From the NCBI GenBank assembly GCA_025456065.1, contig JALOLH010000044.1, positions 1 through 36,369 of the forward strand: DNA of 36,369 nucleotides. The letters run 5' to 3'. Made by a program: the position numbers and the translations under genes. A model generated the notes under the pieces. It ran no database searches, was not told where the DNA came from, and saw only the letters and a list, made by a program, of their open reading frames with translations. This DNA is from Candidatus Nanopelagicales bacterium. GTDB lineage: Bacteria; Actinomycetota; Actinomycetes; S36-B12; CAIYMF01. This document shows positions 1-8,366 of the stretch, in pieces (the first letter of the stretch is position 1; each line of letters starts with the position of its first letter).

Positions 1-1604
1 CGATGGGTCACGACCACGACGGTGCGCCCGCGGGCGGCAGCCGTGGCCACGGTGGCGCCCAGCTCGGCCTCCCGGGTGCCGTCGAGCGCCGCGGTGGGCT
101 CGTCGAACAGCAGGACCGGGGGGTCGGCGAGCAGGGCCCGGGCGACCCCGATCCGCCGGGCCTGCCCGACCGAGATCCCGCCCCCGCCCTCGCTCACCCG
201 GGTCCCGGTGCCCGCCGGCAGCTCCGCGGGGTCCAGGCCGGCGGCCCGCAGGGCCGCGTCGACGGCGGCGTCGTCGAAGCCGATGCGACCGAAGCGCACG
301 TTGTCGGCCACCGTCCCGGCCAGCATCGCCGGGGACTGTGGCACCCAGCCGACCTGGGCCCGCCAGGCCGGCAGGTCCAGCGCGTCGAACGGGATGGCCG
401 ACCCATCCGGCGCCACGACCTCCACCCGTCCCCCGACCGCAGCAGCGGGAGGACCGACCAGGCCCAGGAGCACGGCCAGGATCGTCGACTTGCCGCAGCC
501 CGAGGGGCCGACGATCGCCGTGACCCGCCCGGGCGCGATGGTCAGGGAGGCGCCCGGCACGGCGACCCGGTCGCCGTAGGCCACGCGCAGGTCGGTCACG
601 CGGATCGTCGCCGTGGCGGCGTCCACCCGGGTGCTCCCGCTGGGGGCCTGCGGCGTCTCGATGAGGGCGAACATGCGCTCGGCGGCACCGACCCCGTCGG
701 TGGCGGCGTGGAAGTGCAGGCCGACCAGTCGCAGCGGCAGGTAGACCTCGGGGGCGAGGATGAGCACGGCCAGCCCGGTCCGCAGGTCCATCGTGCCCTC
801 GACGAGGCGCAGGCCGATGGCCACGGCGATGATGGCGACCGACAGGGTGGCCAGCAGCTCGAGCACCAGCGAGCTGAGGAACGAGATGCGCAGCACGCCC
901 AGCGTCGCGCGGCGGTAGTGCTCGCCGACCCCTCGGATCGTCGCGGCCTGGGCGCGGGCACGGTCGAACACCTTGAGCGTCGGCAGGCCGGCGACGACAT
1001 CGAGGAAGTGCCCCGACAGGACGCCCAGGGTCGCCCACTGCCGGGTGACGCGCGCCTCGGTGTACCGGCCGATCAGGACCATGAACACCGGGATGATCGG
1101 GATGGTGAGCGCGACGATGAGGGCCGACAGCGGGTCCTGGGTGAGGATCGCCACCCCACCGACCAGCGGCACGACCACCGCGAGCACGAGCTGGGGCAGG
1201 TAGCGCGCGAAGTACCCGTCGAGCCCCGCGACGCCGTGGGTCAGCAGGCCGCTGAGCTCGCCCACCCGGCTGCGCTCGAGGTGGGCCGGACCCAGCCGCA
1301 GGGCCCGGTCGACCACCCGCAGCCGCAGCTGGGAGATCGCGGCGGCGGCGGCACGGTGCCCGACCGCCTCGGACGCCCACGCCAGCAGCCCGCGGCCGAC
1401 CGCGATGCCCACCAGCCCGAGGAGCACCGCACGGATGTCGGCGAGGCCGGCCCCCTCCTGGAACGCGGCGGCGACCGCGTCGGCGATCAGGAACGCCTGG
1501 GTGACGACGAGCAGCGCGGACACGGTCCCGAGCAGCACGGCCGCGACGAGGAACCCGCGCGTGGCCCGGGCATGCCGGAGCAGGCGCGGGTCCAGGGGCT
1601 TCAC
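1..1604 (-). CDS. cydD: CydD, thiol reductant ABC exporter subunit (C-terminus cut by window edge)
   Basis: Half of the CydDC ABC exporter, which moves cysteine/glutathione-type thiols out of the cytoplasm and is needed to assemble cytochrome bd oxidase. The visible 534 codons hold an N-terminal six-helix transmembrane domain and an ABC ATPase domain with Walker A GPSGCGKST (K372), a C-loop of the CydD kind (ISVGQ in place of LSGGQ), Walker B VLLFDEPTAALD and the H-loop His at the very edge of the window. The GTG start (VKPLDPRLLRHA) matches the usual CydD N-terminus. It lies 81 bp downstream of the hydrogenase protease gene on the same strand, so it may be co-transcribed with the hydrogenase. 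cydC would be expected beyond the edge; cydAB are not visible. Family assignment is secure, operon membership is inference. Confidence 0.9.
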   Translation of the reverse strand, partial: MKPLDPRLLRHARATRGFLVAAVLLGTVSALLVVTQAFLIADAVAAAFQEGAGLADIRAVLLGLVGIAVGRGLLAWASEAVGHRAAAAAISQLRLRVVDRALRLGPAHLERSRVGELSGLLTHGVAGLDGYFARYLPQLVLAVVVPLVGGVAILTQDPLSALIVALTIPIIPVFMVLIGRYTEARVTRQWATLGVLSGHFLDVVAGLPTLKVFDRARAQAATIRGVGEHYRRATLGVLRISFLSSLVLELLATLSVAIIAVAIGLRLVEGTMDLRTGLAVLILAPEVYLPLRLVGLHFHAATDGVGAAERMFALIETPQAPSGSTRVDAATATIRVTDLRVAYGDRVAVPGASLTIAPGRVTAIVGPSGCGKSTILAVLLGLVGPPAAAVGGRVEVVAPDGSAIPFDALDLPAWRAQVGWVPQSPAMLAGTVADNVRFGRIGFDDAAVDAALRAAGLDPAELPAGTGTRVSEGGGGISVGQARRIGVARALLADPPVLLFDEPTAALDGTREAELGATVATAAARGRTVVVVTH

Positions 1605-1685
1605 GGCGCCATTGTCGCCGACGTCGCGGGCGCGAGCGTGTCGCCGCGGGCTGGGCGGGGCCGAGGGGACCGCGGGGAGGGCCGG

Positions 1686-2384
1686 TCAGGACCCGGGAGC
1701 GGGCGGTACCCCGGTCGGGTGCGGCTGCCAGGGCGGAGGGTCGCCCGGCCGCAGGGCTGCGCCGGCCTCGGTGAGCACGGCGAGGACCCGGGCGGCGGCC
1801 CGTGGGAGGGCGGCCCGGACCGCGGGCGCCATCGGGGTGCCGGGGGCGAACTGCTCGGCGACCACCCCGACCACCACGACGCGCGCGGGCAGGCGGTGCA
1901 GGGCGCGGGCGAGCTCGAGCGCGGTCGCCACCCCGAGGCCGTGCGTGCCGGTGGCCCCGGGGTCGAGCACGGCCGGCAGTGGTGGCCGCCCGGCCCCGGT
2001 CTCCAGCACGAGGATGCCGCCGACGGGTGCACCGGCGCCGGCCGGGTCGAGCGGGTCGGGGGCCGCCCCCGACCCGGGCGGCACACGTGCGGTCGTCATG
2101 GCCACCGCATCGACGACGACGAGCAGCGCGCAGTCGACCAGCTCGTCGACCAGCCGCATGGGATCGGCCAGCACGAGCAGCTGCACGTCGGGGACGTGGG
2201 CCCGCCGCCGGTCGCGGCCCTGGGGACGGGCGCCCAGGGCCCGCAGGGCCACGTGCTCGGCCACCAGGCCGATCACGGCCGGACCGACGGCGTCGTCGGC
2301 CCGGTCCGGGGCACCGACGCCCACGACCAGGACCCGCTCCACGGCCCGCTGCCGGCCGCCCGCTCCCCCGCCGGCCGGGGTCAC
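1686..2384 (-). CDS. [NiFe]-hydrogenase maturation endopeptidase (HyaD/HycI family)
   Basis: Endopeptidase that clips the C-terminal tail of the hydrogenase large subunit once nickel is inserted. At 232 aa it is longer than the usual 150-170 aa. The three nickel-contacting positions known from HybD appear conserved: D31 in GAPDRADDAVGP, D91 in VVVDAVAM and H147 in THGLG. The extra length is mainly an insert around residues 48-66 and Gly/Ala/Pro-rich stretches at 100-142 and at the C-terminus. The GTG start overlaps the large-subunit stop codon (GTGA), which argues for translational coupling to its presumed substrate. A start at a downstream GTG near residue 15 is possible because the first residues look unconserved. 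Family assignment is confident, partner is inferred from position. Confidence 0.85.
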   Translation of the reverse strand: MTPAGGGAGGRQRAVERVLVVGVGAPDRADDAVGPAVIGLVAEHVALRALGARPQGRDRRRAHVPDVQLLVLADPMRLVDELVDCALLVVVDAVAMTTARVPPGSGAAPDPLDPAGAGAPVGGILVLETGAGRPPLPAVLDPGATGTHGLGVATALELARALHRLPARVVVVGVVAEQFAPGTPMAPAVRAALPRAAARVLAVLTEAGAALRPGDPPPWQPHPTGVPPAPGS

Positions 2385-3682
2385 CGGCGGTCCACCGTCA
2401 GCCGCAGGAAGTGGGTGGCGCAGGAGATGCAGGGGTCGTAGGTGCGGATCGCGGTCTCGCAGACGCGGGTGAGCGCCTCGTCGTCGAGGTCGAGGTGGCC
2501 CTCGACGACCGACCGCAGGTCGGACTCGATCGCGGGCTGGTTCTGGGCCGTGGGCGGCACGATCTGCGCGGCGAGGATCGTGCCGTCCGCGTCGATCCGG
2601 TAGCGGTGGTAGAGCAGGCCGCGGGGGGCCTCGGTGGCCCCGTGCCCCTCCGCGGCGCGCGGCTCCACCGCGACCGCCGCCACCGGGGCACCCTCCCAGG
2701 CGTCGACGATCCGCAGCGCCTCGTCGAGGGCGAACACCAGCTCCACGAGCCGCACCAGGATGGAGCGGAACGGATTGCGGCAGGTCGGCGCCAGGCCGGC
2801 CGCCGCGGCGGCCTCGCGCGCCACCGGCGACAGCGCCGCGTGGTGCAGGGAGTACCGGGCCAGTGGGCCGACCAGGTAGGGGTGCCCGTCGAACCGGCCC
2901 TGCAGGGCGTTCGAGTGCCCCACCTGGTGCTCGACCACGTGGGTGCCGAAGGCGGCGACCGGCACGCGCAGGCCGGAGGAGGTCTGCAGGGCGGCCCCCG
3001 ACTCCAGGGGGTAGCCGTGGCCCGCGTCGAGCGCGACGTAGAGGTGGGGCTGCTCGAGGTCGGGGTAGTCCTGCCGCGCCAGCAGCGGCACGGCGGCGAG
3101 CGCCTCGTCCAGGGCGGCGGCGAGCATGGGGCGCAGGGCGCGCAGCTCGGTGGGCTCGGGCAGCCGGTGGAACCCGCCGACGCGGACGTTCACCGGGTGC
3201 ACCGACCGGCCGCCGACGACCGTCATGAGCTCGTTGCCGGCGCGCTTCATGCGCAGTGCCGACTCGACCACGCCGCGGTGGTCGGCGGCCATCTCGATCG
3301 CACCGTCGTAGCCGAGCAGGTCGGGCAGGTGGAGCATGAAGACGTGCAGGGCGTGCGACTCGATCCACTCCCCGCAGTACAGGAGCCGGCGCAGCAGGCG
3401 CAGCTCCTCGGGCACCTCGACGCCGCACGCGTCCTCGATCGCCAGGCACGCGCTGAACTGGTAGGCGACCGGGCAGATGCCGCAGATGCGCGCGGTCAGG
3501 TCCGGGGGCTCGAGGTAGGAGCGGCCGCGCAGGAAGCCCTCGAAGAAGCGCGGTGGCTCGAAGATGCGCAGCTGGACGTCGACCGCCCGACCATCCTGGA
3601 CCACCACGTGCATCCCGCCCTCGCCCTCCACCCGGGCCAGCATCGGCACGGTGAGCTCGCGGGATCCGCCGGTGACGGTCAT
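2381..3682 (-). CDS. hyhL: [NiFe]-hydrogenase large (alpha) subunit, group 3b type
   Basis: Catalytic subunit carrying the NiFe(CN)2CO centre of a cytosolic bidirectional hydrogenase. The 433 aa protein has the N-terminal L1 motif RICGIC (C67, C70) and the C-terminal L2 motif DPCISCATH (C418, C421, H424). After that come nine residues (FLRLTVDRR), presumably the tail removed by the protease encoded next. Classification as group 3b rests mainly on the partners: a two-cluster ferredoxin-like beta subunit and a FAD/NAD(P)-binding gamma subunit, as in HyhBGSL of mycobacteria and sulfhydrogenase of Pyrococcus. The start ATG overlaps the small-subunit stop (ATGA). Accessory hypABCDEF genes are not in the window. 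Confidence 0.95.
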   Translation of the reverse strand: MTVTGGSRELTVPMLARVEGEGGMHVVVQDGRAVDVQLRIFEPPRFFEGFLRGRSYLEPPDLTARICGICPVAYQFSACLAIEDACGVEVPEELRLLRRLLYCGEWIESHALHVFMLHLPDLLGYDGAIEMAADHRGVVESALRMKRAGNELMTVVGGRSVHPVNVRVGGFHRLPEPTELRALRPMLAAALDEALAAVPLLARQDYPDLEQPHLYVALDAGHGYPLESGAALQTSSGLRVPVAAFGTHVVEHQVGHSNALQGRFDGHPYLVGPLARYSLHHAALSPVAREAAAAAGLAPTCRNPFRSILVRLVELVFALDEALRIVDAWEGAPVAAVAVEPRAAEGHGATEAPRGLLYHRYRIDADGTILAAQIVPPTAQNQPAIESDLRSVVEGHLDLDDEALTRVCETAIRTYDPCISCATHFLRLTVDRR

Positions 3683-4563
3683 GGCCGCCCCCCAGCCGCG
3701 TCGGGGACGGACGTGGGCAGGGCAGGGCCGGTGGCCGTCCGGAACGGCTCGGCGCCGGCGTTGAACGTCCGGAAGGCCCGCACGACGTCGGTCGGGGCCA
3801 TGCCCGCCGCACCCAGCAGGCTGGCCAGGGAGCGGCCGTTGGGGGTGTCCTGCGGCCCGAAGCAGCCGTAGCACCCGCGGTGGTGGGCGGGGCAGATCGC
3901 CCCGCACCCGGCCCGCGTCACCGGGCCCAGGCAGGGCAGGCCGTCCGCGACCGCCACGCAGACCGTCCCGCGGCGCTTGCACTCGGTGCAGACGCTGCCC
4001 GAGGGGATCCGGGGAGCGCGGCCCTGCAGCACGGCGGCGACCACCTCGAGCAGCTGGCCGCGGTCGATCGGGCACCCGTGCAGCTCGTGGTCCACGGTCA
4101 CGTGCGAGGCGATCGGGGTGGACCGGGCCAGGAACGCCAGCCGGTCGGGCCGCGGGTACGCGGCCGCGGCGAGCTCGGCCACGTCGGCGAGGTTGCGCAG
4201 GGCCTGGATGCCGCCCGCCGTGGCGCAGGCGCCGAGGGTCACCAGGATCCGTGACTGCGCGCGCACCTGCTGGATGCGCTCGGCGTCCTCGGCGGTGGTG
4301 ATCGAGCCCTCGACCAGGCTCAGGTCGTAGGGACCGGCCACCGCGGCGCGCGTCGCCTCCGGGAAGTAGGCCACCCGGACCCGATCGGCCAGGGCGAGCA
4401 GCTCGGCCTCGCAGTTGAGCAGGGTGAGCTGGCAGCCGTCGCAGGACGCGAACTTCCACACCGCCAGGGTGGGACGCCGGTCCCGCCCCACCTCCTCGGC
4501 TGCCGCGGGGTCGGCTCCCGCCGCCCTGCCTGCCACCGTCACCGTCCGGCCACCCATCGCCAT
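3679..4563 (-). CDS. hyhS: [NiFe]-hydrogenase small (delta) subunit, group 3b type
   Basis: Iron-sulfur subunit that relays electrons between the NiFe site and the diaphorase subunits. The 294 aa protein has a proximal-cluster set C41, C44 ([10 protein letters not shown]), C113 (GACATAGG) and C164 (HGCPID). A cysteine-rich C-terminal part follows (C192, C195, C202, C211, C220, C224, C231, C234), enough for the further [4Fe-4S] clusters of group 3/4 small subunits. No Tat signal is present, consistent with a cytosolic enzyme, unlike groups 1 and 2. The start codon shares one base with the upstream TGA (TGATG). The second ATG two codons later is an equally possible start. It is the third gene in the four-subunit order beta-gamma-delta-alpha. 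Confidence 0.95.
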   Translation of the reverse strand: MAMGGRTVTVAGRAAGADPAAAEEVGRDRRPTLAVWKFASCDGCQLTLLNCEAELLALADRVRVAYFPEATRAAVAGPYDLSLVEGSITTAEDAERIQQVRAQSRILVTLGACATAGGIQALRNLADVAELAAAAYPRPDRLAFLARSTPIASHVTVDHELHGCPIDRGQLLEVVAAVLQGRAPRIPSGSVCTECKRRGTVCVAVADGLPCLGPVTRAGCGAICPAHHRGCYGCFGPQDTPNGRSLASLLGAAGMAPTDVVRAFRTFNAGAEPFRTATGPALPTSVPDAAGGRP

Positions 4564-5489
4564 CACAGCTCCCGCACGTCCATCAGCGGCGCGAGCCGGT
4601 CGAACCCCAGCACGGGTCCGTCCAGGCACAGGAACAGCTCGCGCAGCTGGCAGTGCCCGCACAGCCCGACGCCGCACTTCATGTTGCGCTCCATCGACAG
4701 CCGCACCCGCTCGGGGGCGACGCCGCGCGCCACCAGTGCGGTCGCGACCGCCCGCATCATCACCTCGGGCCCGCACACGAGGGCCAGCGCGTGCGCGGGG
4801 TCGAAGCCGGCGCGCGGGACGAGGTCGGTGACCAGGCCGACCCGTCCGGTCCAGTCCGGCGGGCCGTAGTCGACGGTGACCTCGACGGTGATCCGGTGGT
4901 GGGCGGCCCAGCGGGCGAGGTCACCCGCGAACAGGATGTCCTCCGGGGAACGGGCCCCGTAGAGCAGCACGACCCGGCCGTAGGCCGCCCGGTCGTGGGC
5001 CAGCTCGAGCAGGGCCGGGCGCAGCGGCGCCAGGCCGATCCCGCCGGCGATCACCACCACGTCGCCGCCCTGTCCCGCGCCCACCTCCCAGCCGGTCCCG
5101 AAGGGACCGCGCACGCCGATGGCCGTGCCCGGCGTCGCTCCGACCAGGGCGTGGGTGACCGAGCCGACGTCGCGGATCGTGTGCAGCAGCGGGCCGCACG
5201 ACCGCGGGTCACCACTGATCGAGATCGGCACCTCGCCGACGCCGAAGGCGTGCAGCATCGTGAACTGCCCGGCCGCGAACGCCAGCGGCACGCCGTCGAG
5301 CGGGTCGAGGGCGAGGGTCACCGTGTCCCGGGTGTCGAGGTGGCGCGCGGTGACCCGGAACGGCCGCGGCAGCATCGGGTCGGCGGCCGCCGCGGCGGCG
5401 TGGGCGGTGCCGGTGGCGGTGGCGGGAGCCTCGGCGACACCGGCGACACCGGCGACACCGGGGGTCCGGTCCAGCATGGGTGCCGTCAT
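4563..5489 (-). CDS. hyhG: Hydrogenase gamma subunit, FAD/NAD(P)-binding oxidoreductase
   Basis: Diaphorase subunit that passes electrons to or from NAD(P)(H). The 308 aa protein belongs to the ferredoxin-NADP reductase superfamily as found in HydG of sulfhydrogenase and in dihydroorotate dehydrogenase PyrK. The N-terminal 40 residues are low complexity, with [10 protein letters not shown] encoded by a GGCGACACC-type tandem repeat at about 5440-5462. An FAD-binding barrel follows, then the dinucleotide-binding part ([26 protein letters not shown]). The C-terminus holds a [2Fe-2S] site with C272, C277, C280 and C288 ([12 protein letters not shown]). Start and stop overlap both neighbours (ATGA upstream, TGATG downstream), so all four subunits look translationally coupled. 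NAD versus NADP preference cannot be read from the sequence by eye. Confidence 0.92.
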   Translation of the reverse strand: MTAPMLDRTPGVAGVAGVAEAPATATGTAHAAAAAADPMLPRPFRVTARHLDTRDTVTLALDPLDGVPLAFAAGQFTMLHAFGVGEVPISISGDPRSCGPLLHTIRDVGSVTHALVGATPGTAIGVRGPFGTGWEVGAGQGGDVVVIAGGIGLAPLRPALLELAHDRAAYGRVVLLYGARSPEDILFAGDLARWAAHHRITVEVTVDYGPPDWTGRVGLVTDLVPRAGFDPAHALALVCGPEVMMRAVATALVARGVAPERVRLSMERNMKCGVGLCGHCQLRELFLCLDGPVLGFDRLAPLMDVREL

Positions 5490-6658
5490 CGGTGCCCCCC
5501 CAGCACGTCGCCGTCGGACGCGGCGGCCACGGCGTCGTGCGCCTCGGCCAGCTCGCGGATGGTCGCCACCTCGGCGGTGAGGTCGATGCCGGCCGGGCAC
5601 CAGGTGATGCACCGGCCGCAGCCGACGCAGCCCGAGGTGCCGAACTGGTCCTGCCACGAGGCGAGCTTGTGCGTCAGCCACTGCCGGTAGCGCGAGGCGG
5701 TCCACGTGCGCACCGCGCCCCCGTGGATGTAGGAGTAGGGCAGCGAGAAGCAGGAGTCCCAGACGCGGTGGCGCTCGTCGAGGTCCCCGGTGAGGTCGCT
5801 GGCATCCTCGACGCCGGTGCAGAAGCAGGTGGGGCAGACCGCCGTGCAGTTGGTGCAGGCCAGGCACCGCTCGGCGATCGCCGCCCACCGGGGGCTCTCC
5901 GCGCTGGCGGGCAGCAGCTCGTGCAGGTCGTCGGTGCGCAGGCTGCGTCCCATCTGCGCCGTGGCCGCCTCCACCAGCGCGTCCGCCGCGGCCAGGTCGT
6001 CCGCGGTGGCGGGAGCCGTCGGCAGCTCGGCGAGGACGGCCTCGCCCGCGGCCGTGGTCGCCTCGACGAGGAACCGGTGCGGCTCGGTCAACTCGGTGAG
6101 CACCAGGTCCGAACCGGCCCGTGGGCGCGGGCCGGTGCCCACCGAGGCACAGAAGCAGGTGCCGCCGGGCGCGCTGCAGGTGACCGCGACCAGGAAGGCC
6201 TCTTCACGCCGTGCGGCGTAGTGCGCATCCACGTGCGCGCGTCCCAGCAGCACCCGGTCGTGGATCCCGATGGCAGCCACGTCGCAGCCGCGCACGCCGA
6301 GGACGGCGACCGGTCGATGATCCGGCTCGTCGGCCGGCGCGACCGGCTCGATGCTGAACCCGTCGGCGGTCCGCCGACCCCGCCACAGCAGCTCGTCCGG
6401 GGGGAAGAGCACGGCCTTGGGCGACTGGGCCGTGGTCGCGAAGCCGAAGACGCGGTCGGGCTCGCCGTCGCGCAGGCGGTAGCGGCCGGGCGCCTGGGCG
6501 TCACCGACGCCGACCGGCAGGGCCGCGGCGTCGGCCAGCTCGGCGAGCACGATCGCGCCGTCGCGGACCTGGGGGCCGAGCACGCGGTAGCCACGGGCAC
6601 GCAGGACGTCGAGCAGGGCCTGCAGCCCGGAGGGTGCGAGGATCGCGGGACCAGCCAC
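5486..6658 (-). CDS. hyhB: Hydrogenase beta subunit, two [4Fe-4S] ferredoxin-like protein
   Basis: First gene of the hydrogenase operon; electron-transfer subunit of the HydB/HyhB family (390 aa, normal length). A long N-terminal domain typical of 4Fe-4S dicluster proteins of this kind contains the extra motif GGTCFCASVG. Two ferredoxin motifs follow: C265, C268, C271, C275 (CLACTNCTAVC) and C344, C347, C350, C354 (CVGCGRCITWC). The GTG start at 6658 was chosen because a perfect GGAGG lies six bases upstream and the protein begins VAGPAILAPSGLQALLDVLR, as in homologues. The open frame extends about 138 codons further upstream but with Arg/Pro-rich sequence that looks non-coding. The probable promoter is in the 235 bp divergent region shared with xdhA. 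Confidence 0.92.
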   Translation of the reverse strand: MAGPAILAPSGLQALLDVLRARGYRVLGPQVRDGAIVLAELADAAALPVGVGDAQAPGRYRLRDGEPDRVFGFATTAQSPKAVLFPPDELLWRGRRTADGFSIEPVAPADEPDHRPVAVLGVRGCDVAAIGIHDRVLLGRAHVDAHYAARREEAFLVAVTCSAPGGTCFCASVGTGPRPRAGSDLVLTELTEPHRFLVEATTAAGEAVLAELPTAPATADDLAAADALVEAATAQMGRSLRTDDLHELLPASAESPRWAAIAERCLACTNCTAVCPTCFCTGVEDASDLTGDLDERHRVWDSCFSLPYSYIHGGAVRTWTASRYRQWLTHKLASWQDQFGTSGCVGCGRCITWCPAGIDLTAEVATIRELAEAHDAVAAASDGDVLGGHR

Positions 6659-6684
6659 AGGCCACCTCCGACGCGGCGGTCCCC

Positions 6685-6690
6685 AGCCTA
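6685..6690 (-). promoter_or_regulatory. Putative -10 element of the hydrogenase operon
   Basis: Read on the minus strand this is TAGGCT, fitting the actinobacterial TAnnnT -10 pattern. It would place a transcript start about 20 bases before the hyhB GTG, leaving room for the GGAGG ribosome binding site. I see no convincing -35 at the right spacing, which would be consistent with an activator-dependent promoter, but this is inference. Confidence 0.35.
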
Positions 6691-6734
6691 GGTGGCGCGG
6701 CTGGACCGCCCGTAGGGTCCAGCGGCTGGCCGAT

Positions 6735-6752
6735 CCGGGCCCTTCGTCCCGG
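6735..6752. promoter_or_regulatory. Candidate DosR/DevR box between hyhB and xdhA
   Basis: The sequence CCGGGCCCTTCGTCCCGG resembles the mycobacterial DosR consensus TTSGGGACTWWAGTCCCSAA. Of the 16 central positions 13 agree on the plus strand, including both GGG/CCC arms. It is centred about 65 bases upstream of the proposed hyhB transcript start. A DosR-like regulator is encoded at 18035-18694 in this window. G/C-rich near-matches occur by chance in such a genome, so this is a lead only. Confidence 0.35.
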
Positions 6753-6881
6753 CCGGCTGGGCGGTCCTGCCGCACCTGGGCGCGCGCGGATGCGGCACTC
6801 CGCCCGGTCCGGTCCACCGCACCCCGGGGAGTCGGGCGGCCGGCACGGCCCTCCCAGCCGCCATGGCCCGCCCGTGCGGCG

Positions 6882-6887
6882 TAGCGT
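6882..6887 (+). promoter_or_regulatory. Putative leaderless promoter -10 (TAGCGT) of xdhA
   Basis: TAGCGT fits TAnnnT and lies exactly at -12 to -7 relative to the A of the xdhA ATG, the position expected when transcription starts at the start codon itself. No Shine-Dalgarno sequence precedes the ATG, which agrees with a leaderless transcript. Confidence 0.45.
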
Positions 6888-6893
6888 CGCGGT

Positions 6894-8366
6894 ATGGCGG
6901 TGGTCCTCCACTGCAACGACGGGGAGCTTCGCACCTCGGCACCGGCCGGGACGCCCCTCCTCGAGGTCCTGCGCGAGCAGGCCGGGCTGACGGCCGCGAA
7001 GCCGGGCTGCGGCACGGGCGACTGCGGTGCGTGCCTCGTCCTCCTCGGCGCCCGGGCGGCGCCGGGAGCCACGCCCGTCTACGAGCTGCACCATGCCTGC
7101 CTCACCACGGTGGCGATGGCCGAGGGGGGCCACGTCGTCACGGCGGAGGGCCTCGTCGGCGAGGAGCTCGGCCCGGTCCAGCGGGCCCTGCTGCACGCGG
7201 GTGCAGTGCAGTGCGGGTACTGCACGGCTGGGCTCGTGGTGGGGCTCACCTGGGCGCTGCTGGCCGGGGTCGAGCCCCGCCGTGCCGCCCTGGGGAACCT
7301 GTGCCGGTGCACCGGCTACGGGGGCATCCGTCGGGCCTGCGACGTGCTGGCGTCCCACGGCGCCTGGTCGCTCGGGGAGCTCCTCCCCGCCGGCACGCGA
7401 GCGGTCGCCGCCCGCCTGCCGGTGCGCGCGCCGCAGCACCTGTCGCTGGACGAACGCCGCTGGGTGGCCGGGGGCACCGACGAGATCCCGGAGCACCGCC
7501 ACCAGCTGGTGGCGCACCGCCGGCCGACCCTGCTGCGCCGGGTGCCGGACCTCGGTGGGATCGCCGGCGAGCCGCGCGGCCTGCGCCTCGGCGCCGCCGT
7601 GACCGTCGCCGAGATCCAGGGCAGCGCGCTGGTCGAGCGGCGATGGCCGGGCCTTGCCGAGCACCTCGACCGGTTCGGCTCGCCCGCGGTGCGGGCCGCC
7701 GCGACCCTCGGCGGGAACCTCGTCCACGCGTCCCCGACCGCCGACCTGGCCATCCCGCTGCTCGCCATGGGTGCCGTCGTGGTGCTCGCCGGGCCGCACG
7801 GCACGCGCGAGGTGCCGCTCGACCGCTTCCACGTCGGCTACCACCGCACCGAGCGGCGCCGGGACGAGGTGCTGGTGGCCGTGCGCATCCCCGACCCCCC
7901 CGCGGGGGCCGTCCTGCACCTGGAGAAGGTGGCCAAGCGCCCGCACGACGACATCGCCAGCGTCAGCCTCGCGATGCGGGCCGTTGCGGTGCCCGAGCGG
8001 CGGCTCGCCGCGGTGCGCGTCGCGGCGGGTGGGGTCGCCCCCACCCCACTGCTGCTGGTCAGGACGGCCGCCGCCCTCGAGGGCGCCGCGGGGGAGGTGG
8101 ACCGGGCGCGGGTCGCCCTGGGGGTCCTCGGTGCCGAGATCGCGCCGATCGATGACCTCCGGGGCTCGGCGGCCTACAAGCGCGCGCTGCTCGGCCACCT
8201 GCTGCTCGCCGCCCTGGACCGATGGCACCCCGGGGTGGCCACTGCGGTCCTGCTCGACGGGGCCGTCGCGCCCGGCGGGGTACGGCCGGGCGTCCCGGTG
8301 CCCGGGCGCGAACAGGTCCCGGTCGGGGACGGGATCCGGTGCGGCGAGGGGGTGCGGCCCAGATGA
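6894..8366 (+). CDS. xdhA: Xanthine dehydrogenase FeS/FAD subunit
   Basis: Small subunit of a molybdenum hydroxylase that oxidises hypoxanthine/xanthine and hands electrons to NAD. At 490 aa it fuses the two-[2Fe-2S] domain to the FAD domain. Plant-type ferredoxin cysteines are C39, C44, C47 and C69 (GCGTGDCGAC); the second cluster uses C107, C110, C137 and C139 (QCGYC, NLCRC). The FAD-binding part starts near residue 155 and includes TLGGNLVHASPTADLAIPL, followed by the CO-dehydrogenase-flavoprotein C-terminal domain. The last ~30 residues are low complexity. The stop overlaps the xdhB start (ATGA). Transcribed divergently from the hydrogenase, from a promoter that looks leaderless. Confidence 0.93.
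   Translation: MAVVLHCNDGELRTSAPAGTPLLEVLREQAGLTAAKPGCGTGDCGACLVLLGARAAPGATPVYELHHACLTTVAMAEGGHVVTAEGLVGEELGPVQRALLHAGAVQCGYCTAGLVVGLTWALLAGVEPRRAALGNLCRCTGYGGIRRACDVLASHGAWSLGELLPAGTRAVAARLPVRAPQHLSLDERRWVAGGTDEIPEHRHQLVAHRRPTLLRRVPDLGGIAGEPRGLRLGAAVTVAEIQGSALVERRWPGLAEHLDRFGSPAVRAAATLGGNLVHASPTADLAIPLLAMGAVVVLAGPHGTREVPLDRFHVGYHRTERRRDEVLVAVRIPDPPAGAVLHLEKVAKRPHDDIASVSLAMRAVAVPERRLAAVRVAAGGVAPTPLLLVRTAAALEGAAGEVDRARVALGVLGAEIAPIDDLRGSAAYKRALLGHLLLAALDRWHPGVATAVLLDGAVAPGGVRPGVPVPGREQVPVGDGIRCGEGVRPR

Noticed and set aside
3..2441. Very long open frame on the plus strand opposite cydD and the hydrogenase genes
   Set aside because: It is the antisense shadow of GC-rich genes: composition is Arg/Gly/Asp/Pro-rich without any family motif, while the minus strand encodes complete recognisable proteins.
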